Both the position numbers and the translations under genes were made by a program. A stretch of DNA of 64,000 nucleotides from Ereboglobus luteus. GTDB taxonomy: Bacteria; Verrucomicrobiota; Verrucomicrobiia; Opitutales; Opitutaceae. Positions 1 to 7,320 of the stretch are shown here, in pieces. The first letter of the stretch is position 1. Every line of letters starts with the position of its first letter. Under the pieces are notes generated by a model. The model saw nothing but the letters and a program-made list of their open reading frames with translations, did not search any database and was not told where the DNA came from. The stretch covers positions 1,406,501 to 1,470,500 of the forward strand of contig NZ_CP023004.1 in assembly GCF_003096195.1 (NCBI RefSeq). Direction: 5' to 3'.

Positions 1-360
1 TTCCTGGAACTCGAGGCGCAACCGCCCGAGATCGGAGTGGACTTCTTCAACACCTTCCAAGAAACCTCGCGCCATTACCGCCAAAAATGGTTCGAAGTCG
101 CGGACTTTTGCATCTTCAACGTCGGCGGCGTCGGCACGCTCGAGGAAATCGGCATCGAAATGTGCAACCTCAAGCTCGGCATCCGGCCGCGCATCCCGTA
201 TATATTCTACAATGCGCAATTCTGGACGAGCCTGCGCGACCAGGTGGAGGAAATGGTCTCCAGCAAACGCGCACCCGCGTGGATGCTCGACTACATCCTC
301 TTCAGCAACGACCCCGACGAGGTTGTGGATTTCTATAAAAAGACGCTGCGGGTGTTGTGA
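1..360 (+). CDS. LOG-family (Rossmann-fold nucleotide-binding) protein, C-terminal part
   Basis: The reading frame is open from base 1 to a TGA at 358-360, so the 5' end lies outside the window. About 119 residues are visible. The key motif is GGVGTLEEIG near residue 43, the PGGxGTxxE signature of the LOG / lysine-decarboxylase-like family, where it binds the phosphate of a nucleotide such as AMP. Characterised members are cytokinin-activating phosphoribohydrolases; many bacterial members have an unknown substrate. The usual first P of the motif is V here. The remaining C-terminal helices (WTSLRDQVEEM) fit the family. A cytoplasmic nucleotide-binding role is established for the family, but the exact reaction is not shown. 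Confidence 0.8.
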   Translation, partial: FLELEAQPPEIGVDFFNTFQETSRHYRQKWFEVADFCIFNVGGVGTLEEIGIEMCNLKLGIRPRIPYIFYNAQFWTSLRDQVEEMVSSKRAPAWMLDYILFSNDPDEVVDFYKKTLRVL

Positions 361-380
361 CACCGCGCCGCGTTTTTCCT

Positions 381-414
381 TCGACTTAAATCGACTTGAA
401 TCGATTTAAGTCGA
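381..414. repeat. 14-bp inverted repeat between the LOG gene and purD
   Basis: Perfect 14-bp arms (TCGACTTAAATCGA at 381-394 and its complement at 401-414) surround a 6-base loop. No T-tract follows on either strand, so this is not a classical terminator. It lies 37 bp before the purD start and could be an operator or a stabilising hairpin. Confidence 0.6.
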
Positions 415-450
415 TTAAGGTCCAATCCCCTAATCCTTTAGAATTTTCCC

Positions 451-1752
451 ATGTCACAAACCCTTCCGAAATCCATCCTTGTCGTCGGCTCCGGCGGACG
501 CGAACACGCCATCATCAAATCGCTCCTCGCGTCGCCCGCAAAACCGCGCGTCGTTTGCGCGCCGGGCAACGCCGGTATCGCCGATGAAATCCACTGCTTC
601 CCCGAGGTTGCCGCCGATAACATCGTCGGCTTGGTCGAACTCGCGCAGCGCGAGCAAATCGACTTCGTGGTCGTTGGTCCCGAGGTGCCGCTTTCGCTTG
701 GATTGGTCGACGCACTTGCCGCCGCGAACATCCCCGCCTACGGCCCGAAGGCCGACGGCGCGCGTCTCGAAGCCTCGAAAATTTACACCAAGGAAATCCT
801 GCTCAAATACAAAATCCCCACCGCCGAGGCCGCGACCTTCGACAACGCACCCGCTGCCGTCGAATATCTTCGCACGCACCCCGCGCCTATCGTGATCAAG
901 GCCGACGGACTCGCCGCGGGCAAAGGTGTCGTTGTCGCGCAAACCACTGCCGAAGCCGAGGCCGCCGTCCACGACCTTCTCGCGCTCAACGCCGCGACAG
1001 CTTCCGACCAATCCAAAATCCTCATCGAAGCCTGCCTCACTGGAGAGGAAACTTCCATCCTCGTGATCGTTTCCGGGCGCGATTATTACATCCTCCCGAC
1101 CTCGCAGGATCACAAGCGCATCGGCGACGGCGACACCGGCCCGAACACCGGCGGCATGGGCACGTATTCGCCCGCCGAGGTGGTCACGTCGGAATTGCTT
1201 GCGCGCATTGACCGCGAAATCGTGAGCCCCTCGGTCAACGCGATTGCCGACGAGGGCATTGATTTTCGCGGCACGCTTTTCATCGGCATCATGCTCACGC
1301 CGACCGGCCCGCAAGTGCTCGAATACAACACCCGCTTCGGCGATCCCGAAACGCAAGTTGTGCTTCCGCGCCTCGACACCGACTTGCTCGCGCTCCTTTG
1401 GGCCGCCGCCAAGGGCAACCTCGCAGAGGTCGCGCGCGACGTGCGCGTGCGCCCCGAAGCCGCGATCTGCGTGGTTGTCGCATCGAAGGGTTATCCGGGT
1501 AAATTTCCAAAAGGCATCCCCATCACCCTTCCCGCCGCATTGCCGCCTCAAACGACAATCATCCACGCCGGCACCGCGCGCGACAAAGACAACCGGCTCG
1601 TCACCGCCGGCGGCCGCGTGCTCGGCGTGACCTCACTCGCCCCCACGCTCGCCGAGGCCGCGAGTCGCGCCTACGCCGCGTGCGACGAAATCGAGTGCGA
1701 GACAAAATACTGCCGCCGCGACATCGGCGCGAAGCAGTTGAACCGGAAATAA
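451..1752 (+). CDS. purD: Phosphoribosylamine--glycine ligase (GARS)
   Basis: PurD makes glycinamide ribonucleotide from phosphoribosylamine, glycine and ATP, the second step of de novo purine synthesis, in the cytoplasm. The 433 residues match the usual length of about 425. The N-terminal domain carries GSGGREHA (residues 13-20) and APGNAG (37-42). The ATP-grasp domain follows, with DGLAAGKGV near residue 151, TGPNTGGMG near 229 and the metal-binding NTRFGDPE near 293. The C-terminal GARS_C domain completes it. The ATG at 451 sits directly before the conserved first beta strand. It stands alone, with a bidirectional terminator 38 bp downstream. Confidence 0.97.
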   Translation: MSQTLPKSILVVGSGGREHAIIKSLLASPAKPRVVCAPGNAGIADEIHCFPEVAADNIVGLVELAQREQIDFVVVGPEVPLSLGLVDALAAANIPAYGPKADGARLEASKIYTKEILLKYKIPTAEAATFDNAPAAVEYLRTHPAPIVIKADGLAAGKGVVVAQTTAEAEAAVHDLLALNAATASDQSKILIEACLTGEETSILVIVSGRDYYILPTSQDHKRIGDGDTGPNTGGMGTYSPAEVVTSELLARIDREIVSPSVNAIADEGIDFRGTLFIGIMLTPTGPQVLEYNTRFGDPETQVVLPRLDTDLLALLWAAAKGNLAEVARDVRVRPEAAICVVVASKGYPGKFPKGIPITLPAALPPQTTIIHAGTARDKDNRLVTAGGRVLGVTSLAPTLAEAASRAYAACDEIECETKYCRRDIGAKQLNRK

Positions 1753-1790
1753 TGATGCCGGTCTGACTGCCGACCGGCACTGTTGAACGC

Positions 1791-1825
1791 AAAAAAAGCA
1801 CAGGCGTTTCTGCCTGTGCTTTTTG
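1791..1825. terminator. Bidirectional Rho-independent terminator
   Basis: A perfect 9-bp stem (AGCACAGGC at 1797-1805, GCCTGTGCT at 1812-1820) has a 6-base loop, with an A-run on the left and a T-run on the right. It therefore works for purD on the plus strand and for the convergent lipoprotein gene on the minus strand. Confidence 0.92.
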
Positions 1826-1839
1826 TTTATGTCAGCAGG

Positions 1840-2274
1840 TCACTTTCTAAATGCTTGGCGGCCGAGCAGCTTCCATTCGCCTTTTTGTTTTTGCCAGACG
1901 AGCATGATGCCGATCTTCACGTTGCCGGGCTTGCCGCTGTCATTGGTCTTGGCCGTGAAGGTGTGGCAGACGATCGCGGTGTCGCCGGTTACCTTGATTT
2001 TCTGGTCGGTAATATCAATCGTCACGAACACCGAGCGTCCGCTGACAATCGTGTCGACGAACTCGGTCTTGGTTTCGAGGCGTCCGCTGGAATGGCCGTA
2101 GAGGAGGTTGTCGGCGGCGATGGCGTTCAGGTCGGCGGCCTTGGCCGAGAGCATGGCGGCGCGCAGTTTTTCGGCGGCGACGGCGACATCGCGCTCGTCG
2201 TTCGACGATTGCGCATTGCACGAGGACATCAGCGCGAGAACGGGAAAAAGGCAGAGGATGAGGAATTTTTTCAT
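1840..2274 (-). CDS. NTF2-like (DUF4440/SnoaL-type) lipoprotein
   Basis: A 144-residue protein with a lipoprotein signal: MKKF, a hydrophobic stretch, then LMSSC with the lipid-accepting Cys at residue 19. The mature part has the pattern of the DUF4440/NTF2-like cone fold: a helical start (EKLRAAMLSAKAADLNAIAADNLLYGHSSG) followed by strands such as SVFVTIDITDQKIKVTGDTAIVCHTF and a W-K-LLGRQ ending. No catalytic residues can be assigned. Members act as small-ligand binders or ketosteroid-isomerase-like enzymes. It lies 48 bp downstream of another lipoprotein gene on the same strand and probably shares its transcript. Confidence 0.75.
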   Translation of the reverse strand: MKKFLILCLFPVLALMSSCNAQSSNDERDVAVAAEKLRAAMLSAKAADLNAIAADNLLYGHSSGRLETKTEFVDTIVSGRSVFVTIDITDQKIKVTGDTAIVCHTFTAKTNDSGKPGNVKIGIMLVWQKQKGEWKLLGRQAFRK

Positions 2275-2322
2275 GGGTGGAGGGATTGCGGTTGTTTGTG
2301 TTTGTTCGCGGTCTGTAAGAAA

Positions 2323-3303
2323 TCACAGCGGCTCCATCACGCCGTTGCGTTCGTCGTGGAGGCGCGAGGTGTCGAGGCCGTCGAGCACGAGCACTCCTTG
2401 GAGCGACGAGATCATGTCCGCCTTGCTCCACTGCCAGACGATCTTGCCGTCCTTGTCGAATTCGAGGAGTTGCACGCCGGACTTGCCGTGGTCGGGGCCG
2501 TGTCCCTGCCAGTTGGCGAGCACGGTGTGACCGTTCGGGAGGAGTTGGAATGTGGCTGCGAAATGCGGGTTCACGTTGTCGGGCACCTGGCCTTTGGCGC
2601 CCCATTTGCGGAGCACGTTGCCGTCCGCGTCGAGCTCGGCCATGAACGCGCCGTATCCGGCGGAGGCGATGATGCGGTTGTCCGGCAGGCGCATCGCCTT
2701 CCACATGTTTTTGAAACCTTCGACGGGATAAGTTTTCAGGTAACGTCCGTCGGTGGAGGCCTCGCGGATTTCGTTGCCGCAGGCCATGAGGTAGGTGCCT
2801 TGCGCGGTCTGGCGCATGAGGCGCACGTAGTTGCCCGGATAAACCGTGGTGGTCCGGATTCTGTCGGTGGCGTCGAGCACGATCACGCTCACGCCCTTGC
2901 CACCCCTGAGATCGACACCCGTCACAATCGTGTTGCCGTCGGGCTGGCGGCGCACCGAGGTCACGCCGGAGAGGGCGTCGTATTTTTTGAGCTGTTTGCC
3001 GTCGGCGAGATTGTATTCGGCGTAGCCGTTGTCATAACCGACAAGCAGTCGTCCGCCGCCGATGAGCTGCAAATCGCGCGCCTTGGGGAGTCCGGTTTTG
3101 ACGAGCCAGTTTTTCGACGGATTGCGCTCGTTGATGTAGAAAAGCGTGTCCCTGCCCTCGTCGATGACAACAAGCTCGTGTTGAATGCCCTTGCCTGTTT
3201 GCGCTCCGGCGGGGCTTTTTTTGTCCGAGCAGGCTGCAAGCGCGAACAAGGAGAGCAGCGCGAGGAGAATTTGCGGAAGGATGAGTGGTTTGATCGTGCG
3301 CAT
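2323..3303 (-). CDS. Beta-propeller-like lipoprotein
   Basis: A 326-residue lipoprotein (signal ends LFALAAC, Cys 25). The mature part has repeated blade-like units with the texture of PQQ/WD-type propellers, for example ELVVIDEGRDTLFYINE, ARDLQLIGGGRLLVGYDNGYAEYNLADGK and QLLEFDKDGKIVWQW. It resembles secreted propeller proteins of Bacteroidetes and Verrucomicrobia with no assigned function. It probably sits in a membrane facing the periplasm. It is the promoter-proximal gene of a two-gene unit with the NTF2-like lipoprotein, and a terminator separates it from the hydrolase upstream. Function is unknown. Confidence 0.7.
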   Translation of the reverse strand: MRTIKPLILPQILLALLSLFALAACSDKKSPAGAQTGKGIQHELVVIDEGRDTLFYINERNPSKNWLVKTGLPKARDLQLIGGGRLLVGYDNGYAEYNLADGKQLKKYDALSGVTSVRRQPDGNTIVTGVDLRGGKGVSVIVLDATDRIRTTTVYPGNYVRLMRQTAQGTYLMACGNEIREASTDGRYLKTYPVEGFKNMWKAMRLPDNRIIASAGYGAFMAELDADGNVLRKWGAKGQVPDNVNPHFAATFQLLPNGHTVLANWQGHGPDHGKSGVQLLEFDKDGKIVWQWSKADMISSLQGVLVLDGLDTSRLHDERNGVMEPL

Positions 3304-3414
3304 GGGTGTGATGGGTTGCGGATTTGGGCGGTTAAAAAAATGTGCCTTTCTTGAACCACATCGCGACGCGGACAGCCATCCTTTTTTGCTGATGGCGCCG
3401 GATGCGCCGGACGA

Positions 3415-3444
3415 TAAAAAGGGCGCCGGTGTTTGCCGGCGCCC
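3415..3444 (-). terminator. Rho-independent terminator of the SGNH hydrolase gene
   Basis: On the minus strand a perfect 9-bp GC stem (arms 3421-3429 and 3436-3444, 6-base loop) is followed by a T-tract (plus-strand A-run 3416-3420). It lies 41 bp past the stop of the hydrolase gene. Confidence 0.88.
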
Positions 3445-3484
3445 GAAGATTAACGGGAGGAAAAATCTGGTTTGGCGATTTGGA

Positions 3485-4228
3485 TTATTTTCCCGGATAG
3501 ATTTTTTTGATTTCGGGAATGACCGCGTCGGCCCAAAGGTGGTAGCTATCGGGCGTGAGGTGGAGGAGGTCGGGCATCACGCTTTTTTCCAGGACGCCGC
3601 TGTCTGTGAGGAACACCTTGTTGATGTCGGCGTAGTAAACCTTTTTGCTGTCGGCGAATTTCTGGATGAGTTTGTTCGCGGCCTCGTTGTTCAGCCGTTT
3701 CTCGTCGTTGGCCTTGGCGCTGCGCGGGAAGATGGCGAGCACGAGAATCTTGGCGTCGGGTTTGCGCTTTTGGATTTCGTCGATGCAGGCTTTCACGCCG
3801 GCGGCGATGTCGGCGGGCTTGTCCATGCGGTGCCCGGTGTTGTTGGTGCCGATCATCATGACGACGAGTTTCGGATTCGATTCGCCATCAAGAAGACCCC
3901 ACTGCAGGCGCCAGAGGAGGTTTTCCGTGCGGTCGCCGCCGATGCCGAAGGGTTTCGCGTCAAGAGGGGCGAGTTTTTCGTTCCAAACTTTCAGCCCCTT
4001 GTTTTCCCATTGGTGCGTGATTGAGTCGCCGATGAACATGATGTCGAAACCGCCCGCCTGGGCGCGATCAACGAGCTTGGCGTGGCGTTCCCACCAGCCG
4101 ACGGAAACCATGCCGGTTCGCGAGCTGATCTGCGGCTCGGGCTTGGTGGCGCCGCCGTATTTCTTTTGGGCGAAGGCGGGAACCAGCAGGACAAATGCAA
4201 GGGCAATATAAGCGATATGTTTTTTCAT
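3485..4228 (-). CDS. Secreted SGNH/GDSL hydrolase (PAF-acetylhydrolase-like esterase)
   Basis: The start at 4228 gives 247 residues beginning MKKHIAYIALAFVLLVPAFAQ, a clear signal peptide; the frame is open further upstream but the extra 19 residues do not look like a leader. SGNH blocks are visible: FIGDSITHQWE (block I, nucleophile Ser), GIGGDRTENLLWRL (block II Gly), IGTNNTGH (block III Asn) and DLLHLTPDSYHLWA (block V, catalytic Asp and His). The architecture matches platelet-activating factor acetylhydrolase IB-type esterases, which in gut and soil bacteria usually deacetylate carbohydrates. The substrate cannot be told from sequence. It is monocistronic, with its own terminator. Confidence 0.88.
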   Translation of the reverse strand: MKKHIAYIALAFVLLVPAFAQKKYGGATKPEPQISSRTGMVSVGWWERHAKLVDRAQAGGFDIMFIGDSITHQWENKGLKVWNEKLAPLDAKPFGIGGDRTENLLWRLQWGLLDGESNPKLVVMMIGTNNTGHRMDKPADIAAGVKACIDEIQKRKPDAKILVLAIFPRSAKANDEKRLNNEAANKLIQKFADSKKVYYADINKVFLTDSGVLEKSVMPDLLHLTPDSYHLWADAVIPEIKKIYPGK

Positions 4229-4319
4229 GACTGATTGTGTTTGGGTATTGGAAAAGCGACAACATTGACATTCCCGCAACACCAATGCGATCCCAAATCA
4301 ATCATGCGCGCGCATGGGT

Positions 4320-5663
4320 TCATTTGCGCTCGGCGGCGTAGGCGCGGGCGAGGAGGACGACCGGGTGCGCGACCTCGGTGATGGTGTCTTTTTCGGCGCG
4401 CAGTCCGTTTTGGATTTGCAGGTGGCAGCCGGGATTTGCCGTGGTGATGATCCCCGCGTGCGCGCGGCGGAGGTTGGCCATTTTGCGATCCTGGAGGCGT
4501 CCGGCGGTGACGGGTTGCGTGATGTTGTAAATGCCCGCCGAGCCGCAGCACCAAGTCGCCTCCGGGCATTCGTGCAACTCCACACCGGGAATCGCGCGCA
4601 ACACCGCGCGCGGCTGCGCGCTGACTTTCTGCCCGTGGCAAAGATGGCAGGATTCGTGATACGTCACGGTTTGCGTGACCGCGCGCGCCTCGGGTTTGCG
4701 AAAATCGATCTCGACGAGATACTCGGAAATATCGCGCAGCTTGCGCGACCACTCCACGGCGCGCGCCGCGTAAGCCGGATCGTCGCGCAACAAATGATCG
4801 TAGTGCCGCAGGTGCGAGCCGCAGCCGCCGGCGTTGCTGATGATCGCGTCGAAGCTTTCCGGCGGAATCATGTCGATGAGGCGGCGCGCGAGCGTGCGCG
4901 CGGATTCAAGGTCGCCGTTGTGCGCGTGCAGCGAGCCGCAGCACGGCTGCACGGGCGGCGTGTGAACCTCGCAGTTGTTGGCGAGAAGCACATCGACCGT
5001 GGCGCGGTTGATCTCGGGAAACGCGAGGTCCTGCACGCAGCCGGTGAGCACGGCGACGCGGCGAAACGGAACGGCGGTTTGCGAAGGTGGCACAGACAAG
5101 AATGTCCGTGCTACCTTTTTGGACGGCGTTTCGACCGGCTTGATCAACTGATGCGAAAATTTCGCGCCGACGCGCGGTGCCTGCGGTTCGAGTTCGCGGA
5201 GGCGGCGCGGCAGCAAATACGTAAGCCGCAGCGCGCGCGTGAGCGCCTGCATGCCCGTCACTCGCCAGAGCCACAAGCCGCGTCCGGCGAGGCGCAGCAA
5301 ACGCGGGCGCGTAAAAAGCACCTTCACAACCGACCAGCGCCAGAAGTCGCGCTGCGTCGATTTGATCACATGCCGGCGCTCGACCTCGGCGCGCGCGGTC
5401 TCGAAAAGTTCGGCGTAGTTGACGCCCGCCGGGCACGCGCTGGTGCATGCGAGGCAGCCGAGGCAGTAATACATTTCGTCACCAAACGCGCGCGTGACTT
5501 CGAGTTCGCCGTCGGCGATGGCGCGCATGAGCGAGATGCGTCCGCGCGGCCCGTGGCGCTCCTCTTTCGTCTCCGCGTAAGTCGGGCAGACGGGCAGGCA
5601 CATGCCGCAATGCATGCATTGCTGGAGCACGGAGTAGTCGAGCGACTTGAGGAGATTTTGCAT
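4320..5663 (-). CDS. glcF: Glycolate oxidase iron-sulfur subunit
   Basis: GlcF transfers electrons from the flavoprotein GlcD during oxidation of glycolate (or a related 2-hydroxyacid) to the keto acid. The 447 residues carry two CxxCxxCxxxCP ferredoxin motifs (Cys 16/19/22/26 and 67/70/73/77) and two CCG domains (PCCGSLHAHNG and TWCCGSAGIYN), as expected for the family. It follows glcD by 66 bp on the same strand, so the two form an operon. An odd insert of a palindromic repeat (5084-5117) adds the residues around VARTFLSVPPSQT between the two halves without breaking the frame. D-lactate utilisation is an alternative substrate assignment. Confidence 0.92.
   Translation of the reverse strand: MQNLLKSLDYSVLQQCMHCGMCLPVCPTYAETKEERHGPRGRISLMRAIADGELEVTRAFGDEMYYCLGCLACTSACPAGVNYAELFETARAEVERRHVIKSTQRDFWRWSVVKVLFTRPRLLRLAGRGLWLWRVTGMQALTRALRLTYLLPRRLRELEPQAPRVGAKFSHQLIKPVETPSKKVARTFLSVPPSQTAVPFRRVAVLTGCVQDLAFPEINRATVDVLLANNCEVHTPPVQPCCGSLHAHNGDLESARTLARRLIDMIPPESFDAIISNAGGCGSHLRHYDHLLRDDPAYAARAVEWSRKLRDISEYLVEIDFRKPEARAVTQTVTYHESCHLCHGQKVSAQPRAVLRAIPGVELHECPEATWCCGSAGIYNITQPVTAGRLQDRKMANLRRAHAGIITTANPGCHLQIQNGLRAEKDTITEVAHPVVLLARAYAAERK
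5084..5117. repeat. Palindromic repeat inserted inside glcF
   Basis: Arms of 15 bp (AAGGTGGCACAGACA at 5084-5098; complement at 5103-5117 with two mismatches) flank a 4-base loop. The hairpin extends imperfectly outward. It is read in frame as part of GlcF, in the linker between the ferredoxin and CCG domains, and looks like a mobile palindromic element that settled in coding sequence. Confidence 0.6.
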
Positions 5664-5700
5664 GAAATGCGGAATGCGGAGTTCGGAATGCGGAATGAAT
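5663..5700. repeat. Intergenic GGAATGCGGA repeat cluster
   Basis: The 66-bp gap between glcD and glcF holds three near-copies of GGAATGCGGA. The same unit builds the inverted repeat between argB and argD (12903-13007) and recurs at 60741-60785, so it is a dispersed repeat family. Confidence 0.6.
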
Positions 5701-5729
5701 AAGACAGATCGGATGGAGCGGGCTGATTT

Positions 5730-7115
5730 TTAGTCGAAAATCTTTCCGGGGTTGAGCAGGCCGTCGGGATCGAGCGCGCGCTTGATGTTTTTCAACAGCG
5801 TGTAGCTGGCGTCGCCGAGTTGCGCGGGGAGGAATTTCTTTTTCGCAAGGCCCACGCCGTGCTCGCCGGTGATCGTGCCGCCGACGCGCAGGGCCTCGTC
5901 GAAGATCTCCCGCATTGCCGCCTCGACACGGTGCATCTCGTCGGTGTTGCGCTCGTCAGTGAGAATCGTCGGGTGCAGGTTGCCGTCGCCGAAATGGCCG
6001 AAGGTCGCGATGTCGAGCGCATGGCGCGTGGCGACGCCCTCGACAAAACGCACCATGTGCGCGAGTTCGCTGCGCGGCACGGTGGCGTCCTCAAGGATCG
6101 TGGTCGGCCTTAGGCGCGCGAGCGCGCTGAACGCGCTGCGGCGCGCGGTGGCGAGCTGCGCGGCCTCGGCGGAATCGCGCGCGCGGCGCACGCTTGTCGC
6201 GCCGTGCTTGCGGGCGATTTCCTCGATTTGCGCGGCTTCGTCGGCAACGGCCGCGGCGTGGCCGTCGGACTCGATGAGGAGCACCGCCTCGGCGTCGAGC
6301 GGAAGCCCGGCGTGCGCGAAATCCTCGACGCAGCGGATTGTTTTCCGGTCGAGAAACTCAAGCGTGCAGGGAATGATTTTCGACGCGATGATGTCGGACA
6401 CGGTCGCCGCCGCCGCGTCCATTTGCGCGTAGGTGGCGAGAAGCGTCTGGCGCGCGGCGGGCTTTGGAAGGAGCTTTAGCAGCACCTTTGTGATGATGCC
6501 GAGCGTGCCCTCGCTGCCGATGAACAGGTCGCGGAGATTGTAACCGGCGACATCCTTCACGCACTTGTTGCCGAGCCAGCACACGGAGCCGTCGGCGAGC
6601 ACGACCTCCATGCCCATGACGTAGTTGCGCGTGACGCCGTATTTGAGACCTCGCAGGCCGCCTGCGTTTTCGGCGACGTTGCCGCCGATGGTCGAGACGC
6701 GCATCGAGCCGGGATCGGGCGGGTAAAACAGGCCGGCCTTGTCGGCCGCGTCGTAGATTTCCTGCGTCACCGCGCCGGCCTCGGCGAGAAGCGTGAGGTT
6801 GGCCGTGTCCAATTCCAGGACACGGTTCATTTTTGTGAGGCAAACAACGAGCGCGCCCTCGACCGGCACGCTGCCGCCGGAAAGCCCCGTGCCGCTGCCG
6901 CGCGTGACGACGGGAACGGGTGGGGTTTGCGAACGCGCGAGCTTGAGGATTTCGGAAATCTGTTGCGCGTCGGAGGGAAACACGATCGCGCGCGGGAGCC
7001 GCTTGATCGCCGCGGTGCCGTCGAAACTGTAAGGGATGATATCCTCGGATTCGGTGAGGATGTTTTTCGCGCCGACGATTTCGGCGAGGGAGGACTCGAG
7101 CGTCGGGGTGTTCAT
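5730..7115 (-). CDS. glcD: Glycolate oxidase FAD-binding subunit
   Basis: A 461-residue FAD-linked oxidase of the GlcD/DLD type, which oxidises glycolate or D-lactate and passes electrons to the Fe-S partner. The PCMH-type FAD domain spans about residues 40-215, with VTRGSGTGLSGGSVP, the PPDPGSMRVSTIGGNVAENAGG pyrophosphate loop and FIGSEGTLGIIT. The FAD-oxidase C-terminal domain carries the typical FGHFGDGNLHP motif and ends GEHGVGLAKKKF followed by IKRALDPDGLLNPGKIF. The ATG at 7115 gives the normal length. It is the first gene of the glcDF unit. Confidence 0.93.
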   Translation of the reverse strand: MNTPTLESSLAEIVGAKNILTESEDIIPYSFDGTAAIKRLPRAIVFPSDAQQISEILKLARSQTPPVPVVTRGSGTGLSGGSVPVEGALVVCLTKMNRVLELDTANLTLLAEAGAVTQEIYDAADKAGLFYPPDPGSMRVSTIGGNVAENAGGLRGLKYGVTRNYVMGMEVVLADGSVCWLGNKCVKDVAGYNLRDLFIGSEGTLGIITKVLLKLLPKPAARQTLLATYAQMDAAAATVSDIIASKIIPCTLEFLDRKTIRCVEDFAHAGLPLDAEAVLLIESDGHAAAVADEAAQIEEIARKHGATSVRRARDSAEAAQLATARRSAFSALARLRPTTILEDATVPRSELAHMVRFVEGVATRHALDIATFGHFGDGNLHPTILTDERNTDEMHRVEAAMREIFDEALRVGGTITGEHGVGLAKKKFLPAQLGDASYTLLKNIKRALDPDGLLNPGKIFD

Positions 7116-7129
7116 TGTGGCTGTTTATT

Positions 7130-7158
7130 GTGGGGGCGCACGCAAGGTGCGCCCCCAC
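7130..7158. repeat. GC-rich hairpin upstream of glcD
   Basis: Perfect 11-bp arms (GTGGGGGCGCA at 7130-7140, complement at 7148-7158) have a 7-base loop and lie in the leader region of glcDF, 15 bp before the start. No T-tract follows. It resembles a REP-type intergenic palindrome; the rest of the 205-bp gap shows nothing recognisable. Confidence 0.6.
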
Positions 7159-7320
7159 GGGATGAAATTGTAATTGCCGAATTCATTGTGTTTTTCCGCG
7201 TGCTTCGCACGCGCCAGGTTTTGAGGATGTTGGTGTGTAGCGCCTTGAGGGCCTTTGTGTCCAAACAGTTTTTCCGAAAAAAACAACGGCCGCGCTTGAT
7301 TCGCGGCGGCGGGGCGGGCG

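Noticed and set aside
454-1566. Long minus-strand frame opposite purD
   Set aside because: It is a GC-rich mirror frame of a clear purD gene and encodes only Arg/Gly/Asp-rich sequence with no domain.
1783-3354. 523-residue plus-strand frame over the two lipoprotein genes
   Set aside because: The minus strand has two well-formed lipoproteins with signal sequences; the plus frame lacks any motif and crosses gene boundaries and a terminator.
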